8,567 bases of DNA from Prevotellaceae bacterium (GCA_030536165.1 JAUNQM010000093.1:1-8567); one strand, 5' to 3'; counted from the first letter of the stretch, positions 1 to 8,121 are shown. Program-made: numbers and translations. Notes: generated by a model from the sequence alone, not told the origin.

Positions 1-2568
1 TACATGGCAAAGTATCGTGTGAAGGAGAACATCAAGTTCCCTTTCTTCCTCACGCCAGCCAAACACTACGTGGGTAAGGCTTACTACACAAAGAAGGTAA
101 CGATACCCGAGGCGTGGAAGAAGCGTAGGGTGGTGCTCTGCCTTGAACGTCCGCACATCGTAACAACGCTGAAGGTGAACGGGCAGACTGTCGGCACGCG
201 CAATTCGCTGTGTGTCGCTCACGAATATGACGTGACGGATTTCGTAAAAACAGGCGAAAATGAACTTGCAATCTGCGTGGATAACGACCCACGACTTGTG
301 GGAGTCGGCATGGATTCACACAGCGTGACCGACCAGACACAAGGCGACTGGAACGGAATAGTGGGCAAGATAGAACTGATTTCAATGCCTAAATCTTACA
401 TTGAACAGGTAGATGTTTTCCCTAATGTAAGCGAGAAATCTGTCGCTGTAATCGCACGTTTTTGCGGAAAGGCAAAGAAGGCTGAGGCTTGGATTGACAT
501 CGATGGGCAGCGCGTTTCGCAAAAGGTGAAGGTGAAAGATAGCACAGTCACCTTCCGCATTAGCGACCAGCGGCTCAAGGAATGGAATGAGTTTACACCT
601 ATATTATATAAGGTGACGGTGGCTCTCGACAATGGCGACAGCCGCACAGAGGCTTTTGGTATGCGCGAGATAAAGATTGAGGGCAAGTCGATATTGGTTA
701 ACGGCATGAAAGTGCAGTTGAGGGGAACGGTCGAGAATTGCTGTTTCCCAAACACGGGCTACGCTCCGATGGACAAGGAAGAATGGTTGCGCGTGTTCCG
801 TAAGTGCAAGGAATATGGCTTGAACCACATGCGTTTCCACTCATATTGTCCGCCAGAAGCAGCATTTGCAGCTGCCGATGAAGTGGGATTCTATCTTCAG
901 CCAGAGGGACCGTCGTGGCCTAATCATGGAGTGTCGTTGGGTAGGGGAGAGAAGATTGACCGCTATCTGATGGAAGAAACGCAGCGAATGGTCAAGGCGT
1001 ATGGCAATCATCCGTCGTTTGCCATGCTTGCTGCAGGCAACGAACCTCGTGGAAACTGGGTGAAATGGTGCTCGGAATTTGTTGATTATTGGAAAAAGAC
1101 CGATTCGCGACGCATCTATACAGGTGCTTCAGTAGGTGGCAGTTGGCAGTGGCAACCACATAATCAATACCATGTAAAAGCAGGAGCACGCGGTCTGACA
1201 TGGGATAGGCAACGCCCTAATTCCAATGACGATTACACAAGAGAGATTTCTTCTTTCTACGACAAAGCAACCAAGCGTACCTATGAAATAAATGAGCCAT
1301 TCATTGCACATGAGATGGGACAATGGTGCTCATACCCAGATTTCAGTGAGATTCCGCAATACACAGGAGCATATAAAGCCAAGAACTTTGAGATATTCCG
1401 CGACCTCCTTGCCGACAATGATATGAAGGATATGGACAGAAAGTTCCTTGCGTCGAGCGGTAAGTTGCAGAGCCTCTGCTATAAATACGAGATGGAACGA
1501 CTGATGCGTACGCCAGACTATGCAGGCTTCCAGCTTCTATCGCTCAATGATTATAGCGGTCAGGGAAGTGCGATTGTGGGACTACTCAACGTGTTCTTCC
1601 GCGAAAAAGGCTATTGTGATAGCAAGACTTTCACCGAGGCATGCGCCCCAAGCGTGATACTTGCACGCTTCCCTAAGTTCACTTACAGCAGTGAAGAAGT
1701 GCTCAAGGTGCCTGTGGAGATGACAAACTACACGCAGGCAGATATGAAGAATGTGATTGTGAGCTATGCGGTGAATGGTCTTGGCTGTGCGTCATTTGCA
1801 TCGAAAGACGTGGCTCGCGGCGGCAATACAAAGATGGGTACGATAGAAATTCCTTTAGGTGAAGTGAAGAAAGCATCGAAATTTACGCTCACGCTGACAG
1901 CAGGAGACATAGAAAACCACTACGATTTCTGGGTTTATCCATCGGTGGAAAGCGTAGAGACGGACGTGCTGATAACCGATACGCTCGATGCAAAGGCTAT
2001 TGCGACACTGAAGAAAGGCGGAAAGGTGCTCATCACTGCCGCAGGAAAGATACGCTATGGCAACGATGTCAAGCAGCAGTATCTGCCTGTGTTCTGGAAC
2101 ACAAGTTGGTTTAAGATGCGCCCACCTCATACAACAGGTGCTTATATTGATAGCAAACATCCAATCTTCAACGACTTCCCAACCGACGACTGGACAAACC
2201 TGAACTGGTGGGAACTGACGAACAAGCAGCAAGTGATGCAGTTGACAGAGTTTCCGAAGGGCTTCACACCGATTGTGCAGAGTATTGACACATGGTTTGT
2301 AAGTCGTAAGATAGGTATGTTGTTTGAGGCAAACGTGCTCAATGGAAAGGTTGTGATGACTTCAATCGATATAAGCCGCGACCTTGAACATCGTATCGTT
2401 GCACGTCAGTTGCGTGAGTCGATACTGAAATACATGAACAGCGATGATTTCAAGCCTATATATAATATAGGTGTAGAAAACATAACGACACTGTTCGAGA
2501 AGGATGCCCCAGTGCTTGATATGTACACAAAAGACAGTCCAGATGAACTCAAGCCAAAGATAAACTAA
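1..2568 (+). CDS. Glycoside hydrolase family 2 protein, 5'-truncated by the window edge
   Basis: This is a retaining glycoside hydrolase of the GH2 clan that probably cleaves a beta-linked sugar from plant or host glycans; the substrate cannot be read from sequence. The reading frame is open through position 1. Counting from the ATG at position 4, the jelly-roll sugar-binding domain spans about residues 1-128 (motif DWNGIVGKIEL at 115-125). An Ig-like domain follows at about 130-225, then a TIM barrel at about 226-540. The expected acid/base is E347 in AAGNEPRG and the expected nucleophile is E437 in IAHEMGQW. The C-terminus adds a beta-sandwich (about 550-650) and a Rossmann-like region (about 653-810). 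GH2 jelly rolls normally start several strands earlier, so this ATG is probably an internal Met and the signal peptide and true start lie upstream. ysxC follows after 78 bp. The family call is confident; the substrate is unknown. Confidence 0.9.
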   Translation, partial: YMAKYRVKENIKFPFFLTPAKHYVGKAYYTKKVTIPEAWKKRRVVLCLERPHIVTTLKVNGQTVGTRNSLCVAHEYDVTDFVKTGENELAICVDNDPRLVGVGMDSHSVTDQTQGDWNGIVGKIELISMPKSYIEQVDVFPNVSEKSVAVIARFCGKAKKAEAWIDIDGQRVSQKVKVKDSTVTFRISDQRLKEWNEFTPILYKVTVALDNGDSRTEAFGMREIKIEGKSILVNGMKVQLRGTVENCCFPNTGYAPMDKEEWLRVFRKCKEYGLNHMRFHSYCPPEAAFAAADEVGFYLQPEGPSWPNHGVSLGRGEKIDRYLMEETQRMVKAYGNHPSFAMLAAGNEPRGNWVKWCSEFVDYWKKTDSRRIYTGASVGGSWQWQPHNQYHVKAGARGLTWDRQRPNSNDDYTREISSFYDKATKRTYEINEPFIAHEMGQWCSYPDFSEIPQYTGAYKAKNFEIFRDLLADNDMKDMDRKFLASSGKLQSLCYKYEMERLMRTPDYAGFQLLSLNDYSGQGSAIVGLLNVFFREKGYCDSKTFTEACAPSVILARFPKFTYSSEEVLKVPVEMTNYTQADMKNVIVSYAVNGLGCASFASKDVARGGNTKMGTIEIPLGEVKKASKFTLTLTAGDIENHYDFWVYPSVESVETDVLITDTLDAKAIATLKKGGKVLITAAGKIRYGNDVKQQYLPVFWNTSWFKMRPPHTTGAYIDSKHPIFNDFPTDDWTNLNWWELTNKQQVMQLTEFPKGFTPIVQSIDTWFVSRKIGMLFEANVLNGKVVMTSIDISRDLEHRIVARQLRESILKYMNSDDFKPIYNIGVENITTLFEKDAPVLDMYTKDSPDELKPKIN

Positions 2569-2570
2569 GG

Positions 2571-2598
2571 CATGTACCATTTACCATTTACAATGTAC
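2571..2598. repeat. Four tandem heptamers in the GH2-ysxC gap
   Basis: Four consecutive 7-bp units read CATGTAC, CATTTAC, CATTTAC and AATGTAC, giving the consensus (C/A)AT(G/T)TAC. They begin two bases after the GH2 stop codon and are followed by a T-rich stretch. They lie in the 78-bp gap before ysxC, where I find neither a strict TAnnTTTG promoter nor a terminator hairpin. The array may be a simple-sequence tract or a regulatory spacer. The sequence alone does not say which. Confidence 0.7.
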
Positions 2599-2646
2599 AA
2601 TTTTTGAGTTGGAGAGTTCAAACGAAAAACCGTATAACCTTAAAAT

Positions 2647-3243
2647 ATGGAAATAAAAAACGCAGAATTTGTGATAAGTAGTCCGACAGTGAGCGGATGC
2701 CCTAAAGATAACAAAGAAGAGTATGCCTTCATTGGTCGGAGCAATGTGGGCAAGTCAAGTCTTATCAATATGCTTTGCAACAACAAGAAACTTGCAAAGA
2801 CGTCGGCAACTCCAGGCAAGACGCTGCTCATCAATCATTTTATTATCAATAAAGATTGGTATCTCGTCGATCTTCCTGGCTATGGTTTTGCCAAAAGGTC
2901 GAAGGTGGAGTTGAAGAAACTTGACCACATGATTCAAAGCTATATACTCCAGCGAGAGCAGTTGGTGAATGTCTTCTTGCTTGTAGATATCCGACTTGAG
3001 CCGCAGAAGATAGACCTTGAGTTCATCGAATGGTTAGGTACGAGCGGTATTCCGTTCTGCATTGTCTTTACCAAAGCCGATAAGATAGGTAAGATGGTGG
3101 CAAAGAAGAACGTAGAGAACTATTGCAAGAAGCTGAGCGAGACTTGGGAAGAACTGCCGCCTTATCTGGTGACAAGCTCCGAGACACGACAGGGCAAGGA
3201 AGATGTGCTGAACTACATAGATTTATGCCGCAGCCAGTTATAG
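2647..3243 (+). CDS. ysxC: Ribosome biogenesis GTP-binding protein YsxC/EngB
   Basis: This is a TRAFAC-class GTPase of the EngB/YsxC family, known to act in late assembly of the large ribosomal subunit in the cytoplasm. All G motifs are visible in the 198 residues: G1 P-loop GRSNVGKSS (30-38), G2 TPGKT (55-59), G3 DLPGYG (75-80), G4 TKAD (142-145) and G5 TSS (176-178). The family-typical D-I-R segment after the switch region is at 114-116. The length is normal for the family (about 195-210 residues), which supports the ATG at 2647. No Shine-Dalgarno sequence precedes it, as is usual in Bacteroidetes. The last 19 nt overlap the start of the downstream ABC-F gene, which implies one transcript. 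Whether it has its own promoter or is read through from the GH2 gene is not clear. Confidence 0.96.
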   Translation: MEIKNAEFVISSPTVSGCPKDNKEEYAFIGRSNVGKSSLINMLCNNKKLAKTSATPGKTLLINHFIINKDWYLVDLPGYGFAKRSKVELKKLDHMIQSYILQREQLVNVFLLVDIRLEPQKIDLEFIEWLGTSGIPFCIVFTKADKIGKMVAKKNVENYCKKLSETWEELPPYLVTSSETRQGKEDVLNYIDLCRSQL

Positions 3244-4988
3244 ACATACAGAATGTGTCGAAACGCTTTGGTGAGCGTGTCTTGTTCGAGAACGTCTCGT
3301 TTAGCATAGCCGAACGCCAGAAGGTAGGACTCATCGCACGTAACGGTAGAGGCAAGAGCACTCTGCTTTCGATGATAGCAGGGAAGGAAAGCCTTGACTC
3401 TGGCGAAATCATCTTTCGCAATGGCGTGAGGGTGGGGTACCTTTCGCAAGAATCGGTTTTCGACGACAACGAGACCGTGCTCGATGCTTGCTTCAACCAT
3501 AACAACGAGGAAGAAAAGATACTCAAGGCGCGGCAAATCCTCACGAAGTTGAAGATTGCCGACTTGAATCAGCGTATGGGTGAGTTGAGCGGAGGCCAGC
3601 AGAAACGTGTGGCTTTAGCAAATGTGCTTATAACCGAGCCCGACCTTTTGATACTTGATGAACCAACAAACCACCTTGACATAGAAATGATTGAGTGGCT
3701 TGAAGGTTTCCTATCGCGTGGGTCGCAAGCGTTGCTCATGGTTACGCATGACCGCTTCTTCCTTGACCGCATCTGCTCTATTATCATTGAACTCGACGAC
3801 CATCAGATTTACACATATAGGGGCAACTACAGCTACTATCTTGAAAAGCGTCAGGAACGTCTTGAGAATCGTCAGGCGGAATTGGAACGATGCCGAAACC
3901 TGTACCGAACGGAACTGGAATGGATGCGTCGCATGCCTCAGGCACGTGGACACAAGGCTAAATACCGCGAAGATGCTTTCTGGGAACTGAAAGACAAGGT
4001 GAGCCATCGACTTGAAGAGCGGCAACTGAAGCTTAAATTATATAATGTATATATAGGTAGCAAGATATTCGAGTCGCAATATGTGTCGAAGGCTTTTGAT
4101 GAAAAGACTATCCTGAAAGACTTCTACTACAACTTTGCCAGATACGAAAAGATGGGTATCGTCGGGAAGAACGGTACGGGCAAAAGTACGTTCATCAAAC
4201 TACTGTTGGGACTTGTGCAGCCAGACGAAGGCCGATTTGTCATTGGTGAGACAGTCAAGTTTGGATATTTCTCGCAGGAAGGACTCAAGTTCGATGACCA
4301 GCAGAAAGTTATTGATGTAATCAAAGGAATAGCCGAGTATATTGATGTTGGCAAGGGAAAACACATGTCGGCATCGCAATTCTTACAGTATTTCTTGTTC
4401 TCGCCAGAGCAGCAATACGATTACGTGTATAAGTTGAGCGGCGGAGAAAAACGAAAGCTTTACCTTTGCACGGTGCTGATGAAGCATCCTAACTTCCTCA
4501 TACTCGACGAGCCTACAAACGACCTTGATATTGATACGTTGCAGGTGCTTGAGGAATACCTTGAAGATTTCCCTGGTTGTGTAATTGTAGTGTCGCACGA
4601 CCGATATTTCACTGATAAGATTGTTGACCATCTTCTTGTGTTCCACGGAGAAGGCGACATACAGGATTTTCCAGGCAACTACACGCAATATCGCGAATAT
4701 CAACGCTTGCAGCCAAAGGAACAGGTTGAGGCAGCGAAGCCGCAAGTGCGCGAGAAACCTCATACGGAGAAACACAAACTCTCGTATAAGGAGAAGGTGG
4801 AATATGAAAAACTGGAGAAAGATATAGAGGCGCTTGAATCTGAGCAAAAGCAAATAGAGCAGGTATTGTCGTCGCCTGATGTTCCAGTAGATAAGATTGT
4901 AGAGTTGAGCAAGCGCTTGCCGATACTCAAAGACGAACTTGACGAGAAGTCAATGCGTTGGTTAGAGTTGGCAGAGTTTGCATCCTAA
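3225..4988 (+). CDS. ABC-F family ATPase, Uup-like
   Basis: This is a soluble tandem-ABC protein of the ABC-F class, whose members bind the ribosome or act in translation or DNA-linked processes; there are no membrane segments, so it is not a transporter. In the 587-residue product, ABC1 has Walker A ARNGRGKS (38-45), signature LSGGQ (121-125), Walker B LLILDEP (141-147) and switch His175. A charged linker (about 202-274) includes the RMPQAR segment. ABC2 has Walker A GKNGTGKS (314-321), signature LSGGE (404-408), Walker B FLILDEP (424-430) and His458. A charged coiled coil (about 506-581) ends the protein, as in Uup. I chose the ATG at 3225 because MPQPVIDIQNVSKRFG is the expected ABC-F N-terminus. 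The frame is open further upstream, but that stretch is ysxC read out of frame. The overlap with ysxC suggests translational coupling. ABC-F is confident; the Uup subgroup is likely. Confidence 0.93.
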   Translation: MPQPVIDIQNVSKRFGERVLFENVSFSIAERQKVGLIARNGRGKSTLLSMIAGKESLDSGEIIFRNGVRVGYLSQESVFDDNETVLDACFNHNNEEEKILKARQILTKLKIADLNQRMGELSGGQQKRVALANVLITEPDLLILDEPTNHLDIEMIEWLEGFLSRGSQALLMVTHDRFFLDRICSIIIELDDHQIYTYRGNYSYYLEKRQERLENRQAELERCRNLYRTELEWMRRMPQARGHKAKYREDAFWELKDKVSHRLEERQLKLKLYNVYIGSKIFESQYVSKAFDEKTILKDFYYNFARYEKMGIVGKNGTGKSTFIKLLLGLVQPDEGRFVIGETVKFGYFSQEGLKFDDQQKVIDVIKGIAEYIDVGKGKHMSASQFLQYFLFSPEQQYDYVYKLSGGEKRKLYLCTVLMKHPNFLILDEPTNDLDIDTLQVLEEYLEDFPGCVIVVSHDRYFTDKIVDHLLVFHGEGDIQDFPGNYTQYREYQRLQPKEQVEAAKPQVREKPHTEKHKLSYKEKVEYEKLEKDIEALESEQKQIEQVLSSPDVPVDKIVELSKRLPILKDELDEKSMRWLELAEFAS

Positions 4989-5083
4989 AGCATCCCACTC
5001 GTTATCCGAGGCAGCGTCCTCCATACGCATAGTGGATGTGTGTCGAAATTGTGGAGTTAAGCAGTCAACTGGTTTCACAATAA

Positions 5084-5110
5084 AAAAGCTCCTCGGGTTG
5101 AGGAGCTTTT
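5084..5110. terminator. Bidirectional intrinsic terminator between convergent genes
   Basis: An 11-bp perfect stem (AAAAGCTCCTC at 5084-5094 with GAGGAGCTTTT at 5100-5110) closes a 5-nt loop, GGGTT. The A-run on the left and T-run on the right give a U-tract on either strand. It lies 95 bp after the ABC-F stop and 4 bp beyond the stop codon of the leftward protease gene, so it fits termination of both convergent transcripts. Confidence 0.9.
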
Positions 5111-5114
5111 ATCT

Positions 5115-7883
5115 TTAGTTTCCAAGTATGATTGATGCTGTGGTTGTGATGTCGCTGACTGAAATCTCACCGTCGCCATCGGCATCAGCATTCGTTGCGT
5201 CGAATGGGTCTGGGTCTAATCCTAAAATATAGGATGCGATTGTTGTGATGTCTGCAACATTAACTTCACCATCACCGTTTGCGTCGCCTGGTAAGCCTTG
5301 AGGGTCGAGGTCTTTGGTGATCACATACTGCTCAAAACCATTCTCCTTGAACTTACCACTTAGATAATAAGTGTTGAAGAACAATGTCTTCTTCTCTGCA
5401 TCGAAGTATGACGCGTCTGCTGTAGTCTTAACAGTTCTGTAGTCATTGACGGTAACCTCAACCTTCTTGTATATAAACGGTGTAACCTGTTCATCGAATG
5501 TTACTGTACCTGCCTCCTGGTCCCAGTAGAAGAAGAACTCTGTGTAGTCATACATAGGAGAAAGTTTCCAACTCTTCTTATTGTTTTGATCTTGGAATGC
5601 AATAACATCATTCTGTGTTATTTTCTCCCAAACCGAGTATGTGTATGTGCCTTCATACTTTGCTACCCAGTCAGGTTCCATGTCGGTTATGTATTCAAAG
5701 TTTGTGAAGGCATACTCGCGATAAGCTCCTTCTGGAGTCATAGAGATTACGACCAAAGTATATTTGTCAGGTGCATCGAGTTTGCATCTCAATTCCTTCA
5801 CTGTGGCAAAACTTGGTGTAATCGTGCCAGCAACTACATCATTGAATATTTGTTCTGCATCAGTCTTGTTTGCTGTGCCTGACTTAACTACATAGGCATA
5901 TTTCTTTACGTCGTCGGTGTAAGTGAGCTTGGCTGACATTATTCCGTCTTCTGCAACGTTCACTTCGTCGATAGCAATGTCGTAGATAGGGTAGCCTGAT
6001 ATGAGGAATTCATCTACGCCTCTCCTTACTGATATGTTGCTGTAGTGATAGACAAGCGTCAGCGACAACTTACCGATAACTTCGTCGAATGTGCATGGAG
6101 AGTTCTTATAGGTGTTGTTCTTGTTGAAAGTCGGTGCATCTGAGATGAAGTATTCGGTGCCGCTGTAAGAGAAAGCAAGATGCTGTTTAGGCACTGTACA
6201 GTTGTGTGTGGTGGTGTCATGGTTGACAATGAGTGACGACATTGTTGCAAAGTTGTCAATCTTAAACTGCTGAGTGCTTCCTTCGCTGAGCAAATAACGG
6301 CTTGCAACAGGTGAAACTGAAGGCTCGAACAGGTCTTTGTAGGAATATGTGTAAGTGCCGAATCCGTCTTTCACAGGCTCCCATTTCGACCACTCAATAG
6401 AGTCTGTGCCATCAGTAACCTTGTGGAATACTGACCACGGCAGAGCATCTTTGTATGCATCAAATGTACCTGCTGGCACATAGAGTGTAGCGTTAGAATA
6501 TGCCGTGTTGTCGAATATTGTTGTCAGGAAGTCCTTTGGCGTACTGCCTTCAACCGTTACCGATTGTAATTTGCTGCAGTTGTGGATGGAATTTGCTGCA
6601 ATGTACTCAATGGTTTCAGGGATTGTAATCGATGTGATGTTTGAATATTCAAAAGCTTTAGGACCTATGTTAGTCACGTTATATTCGTTTTCGTCAATGA
6701 TGATTGTTGAAGGAATAACGATATCGCCTGAATAGATTGTTCCGTTTGAAGGGAATGTACATTCAACTTTGTTGCTGCCTAATATATTATAGAACAAACC
6801 ATCTACAATGTTTGCTGTTCTGTCAGGGGTGATGCCGATTGTTGCATCTTGGTAGCTTTTGTATGAGCCGGCAACAGACGAAAGGAAGTAACCATTGCCG
6901 ATGCCCGACCATCCAAAGTTGAAGTGGAAGTAATTGTTTGAGTCATATCCGTCTGTGACAAAAGCATGTCCGCCTTCTGAAGATTGACCAGTGTAGAAGA
7001 CCGGACGGCCAGCGTCAAGTTCTTTCTTAATCGCATTCTCCCAATTGGATTGGGTGTATGACGAGCGATATATGGTCTTTACTGAAGTCTTATATCCAAA
7101 GTAGTTCTTCAATGCAGGGGCAATGGATGCCGAATATGAGCTACTACCGTCAGAACCGTAATTCATTGATATTGCAATACCACAGTCAGACATCAGCTTT
7201 GCAACGGCATTTGCTTCCTCATCAGTGTAATTCTTGTACATTGGCAGCATTTTGTCCCATTCGTAGTGTGACTCAGAGAAATTGGCAGATAATGTCTGTC
7301 CATTCCAGCTGTACGACTTCGAGCCTTTACCCACCATAGGCCATTTGTGGTAGTACATAATCATAGCCAAAGCTGTTGCACCACATCCAGTGACGCATTT
7401 GCCGCCTTTATCTGAAGGGCAGAAACGGTTGTACGGCGTTCCCTGATCCCAGCAAAGCTCGCCAAGCAAAGGTGAAACGACTGGCAGAGGTGCGTCGGCA
7501 GACTTAGGCTGAACAGTTTTTTCGCCAGTTTCACGGAGGTACTCAATCTGGTCTTGATAGCCTTTCAACCATTCTTTTGCGTTTTCAGGAAGGTTATCGT
7601 AGTCAAACGAACCGCTGTCAGAGTATCCAAGTATTGTGTTACCAACAACATCGTCGGCAGCAACAATCACGAATCCATTGTTGTTTGACTTGTTGAAGAC
7701 ATAGAAGTCGCGGCTTATGGTCTGTTTGTTTTTTGAAACAGCCGTGTAAGCAAGTTCAAGGTTTTGTGAAGCTTTCACGAAGCCTTGCTTTGCCAGACTT
7801 TGAGCCTCGCTGACGTTGATAACTTTTGCCTGCGCAATGAATGCAGACATCAATACTATTGCAAGAGTGAATATTCTTTTCAT
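5115..7883 (-). CDS. Secreted C10 (streptopain/interpain-like) cysteine protease with BspA-like LRR and dockerin-like tail
   Basis: This is an exported papain-fold cysteine endopeptidase of MEROPS family C10. Residues 1-19 form a Sec signal peptide with a likely AQA cleavage site and no lipobox. A SpeB-type propeptide follows (about 20-130; FYVFN, GFVIVAADD). The protease core is at about 131-355, with expected nucleophile Cys167 (TGCGATALA), catalytic His306 (GGHAFVTDGYD) and Asn322 (NFGWSG). Phe323 occupies the position of SpeB Trp357. Next come a BspA-like LRR_5 segment (about 380-490), a module beginning GTYTYS (509-514), an Fn3/Ig-like stretch (about 632-730), a second GTYTYS module (745-750) and a two-loop dockerin-like end (867-922). 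No type IX sorting domain is recognisable at the C-terminus. The gene is monocistronic as far as visible, with its own promoter and terminator. The likely role is extracellular or periplasmic proteolysis; the target is unknown. Confidence 0.93.
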   Translation of the reverse strand: MKRIFTLAIVLMSAFIAQAKVINVSEAQSLAKQGFVKASQNLELAYTAVSKNKQTISRDFYVFNKSNNNGFVIVAADDVVGNTILGYSDSGSFDYDNLPENAKEWLKGYQDQIEYLRETGEKTVQPKSADAPLPVVSPLLGELCWDQGTPYNRFCPSDKGGKCVTGCGATALAMIMYYHKWPMVGKGSKSYSWNGQTLSANFSESHYEWDKMLPMYKNYTDEEANAVAKLMSDCGIAISMNYGSDGSSSYSASIAPALKNYFGYKTSVKTIYRSSYTQSNWENAIKKELDAGRPVFYTGQSSEGGHAFVTDGYDSNNYFHFNFGWSGIGNGYFLSSVAGSYKSYQDATIGITPDRTANIVDGLFYNILGSNKVECTFPSNGTIYSGDIVIPSTIIIDENEYNVTNIGPKAFEYSNITSITIPETIEYIAANSIHNCSKLQSVTVEGSTPKDFLTTIFDNTAYSNATLYVPAGTFDAYKDALPWSVFHKVTDGTDSIEWSKWEPVKDGFGTYTYSYKDLFEPSVSPVASRYLLSEGSTQQFKIDNFATMSSLIVNHDTTTHNCTVPKQHLAFSYSGTEYFISDAPTFNKNNTYKNSPCTFDEVIGKLSLTLVYHYSNISVRRGVDEFLISGYPIYDIAIDEVNVAEDGIMSAKLTYTDDVKKYAYVVKSGTANKTDAEQIFNDVVAGTITPSFATVKELRCKLDAPDKYTLVVISMTPEGAYREYAFTNFEYITDMEPDWVAKYEGTYTYSVWEKITQNDVIAFQDQNNKKSWKLSPMYDYTEFFFYWDQEAGTVTFDEQVTPFIYKKVEVTVNDYRTVKTTADASYFDAEKKTLFFNTYYLSGKFKENGFEQYVITKDLDPQGLPGDANGDGEVNVADITTIASYILGLDPDPFDATNADADGDGEISVSDITTTASIILGN
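5118..5285 (-). other. Dockerin-like duplicated calcium-binding segment at the C-terminus of the C10 protease
   Basis: Protein residues 867-922 contain two EF-hand-like loops. Loop 1 is D867-x-N869-x-D871 with N875 and D878. Loop 2 is D900-x-D902-x-D904 with S908 and D911. Each is followed by a similar helix (DITTIASYILGL and DITTTASIILGN). This matches the dockerin type I pattern D-x-(N/D)-x-D-x-x-(V/I)-(N/S)-x-x-D. In clostridia such domains dock to cohesins. In Bacteroidales no cohesin partner is visible here, so calcium-dependent folding or an unknown attachment role is equally possible. Confidence 0.85.
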
Positions 7884-7906
7884 GATGTTTTCTTTAATTT
7901 CGGTTG

Positions 7907-7938
7907 CAAAGTTATCTTTTTTTTACCAATTTGAAAAA
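7907..7938 (-). promoter_or_regulatory. Bacteroidetes-type promoter of the C10 protease
   Basis: On the minus strand TAACTTTG (7914 down to 7907) is an exact match to the Bacteroidetes -7 consensus TAnnTTTG. A weaker -33-like element, TTTTTC (7938 down to 7933), lies 18 nt upstream. The -7 box ends 23 nt before the ATG, so the leader would be only about 16-20 nt. The leader is A-rich (AAAGAAAACATC before ATG) with no Shine-Dalgarno sequence, as is common in this phylum. Confidence 0.75.
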
Positions 7939-8031
7939 TATTTATATGTTTTTTTACTCATTATTATATAAAAATATTCCACTTTCGCAAGTACGCATAT
8001 TGCTTGTTTTGTTTCACGCAGAGAAAATTCT

Positions 8032-8121
8032 GACCTTTTCAGGTCTGCATTCTAATGCCGGTTCAAGCCTAAAACTCATTTTAGCCTTGCCCCATCAATA
8101 CAATGCAACATCTGCGATGTT
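8032..8121. repeat. Three successive small hairpins
   Basis: Hairpin 1 is GACCT (8032-8036) with AGGTC (8041-8045), loop 4 nt. Hairpin 2 spans 8064-8089: CAAG and CTAAAA pair with TTTTAG and CTTG across one C-C mismatch, giving 10 pairs around a 4-nt loop, CTCA. Hairpin 3 is AACATC (8107-8112) with GATGTT (8116-8121), loop 3 nt. None is followed by a clean U-tract, so I do not call them terminators. Confidence 0.5.

Noticed and set aside
3123..3224. Upstream extension of the ABC-F frame by 34 codons
   Set aside because: This stretch is ysxC coding sequence read in another frame. The expected ABC-F N-terminus begins at the ATG at 3225.
3336..3359. Loss of the first Walker A glycine in ABC1 of the ABC-F protein (Ala instead of Gly)
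   Set aside because: The P-loop pattern allows Ala or Gly at that position, and the Gly-Lys-Ser that contacts phosphate is intact.
4991..5038. Imperfect inverted pair CATCCCACT / AGTGGATG after the ABC-F gene, with a 4-bp GAGG/CCTC hairpin inside
   Set aside because: The outer arms need a bulge and sit 31 nt apart. The strong hairpin at 5084-5110 already explains termination.
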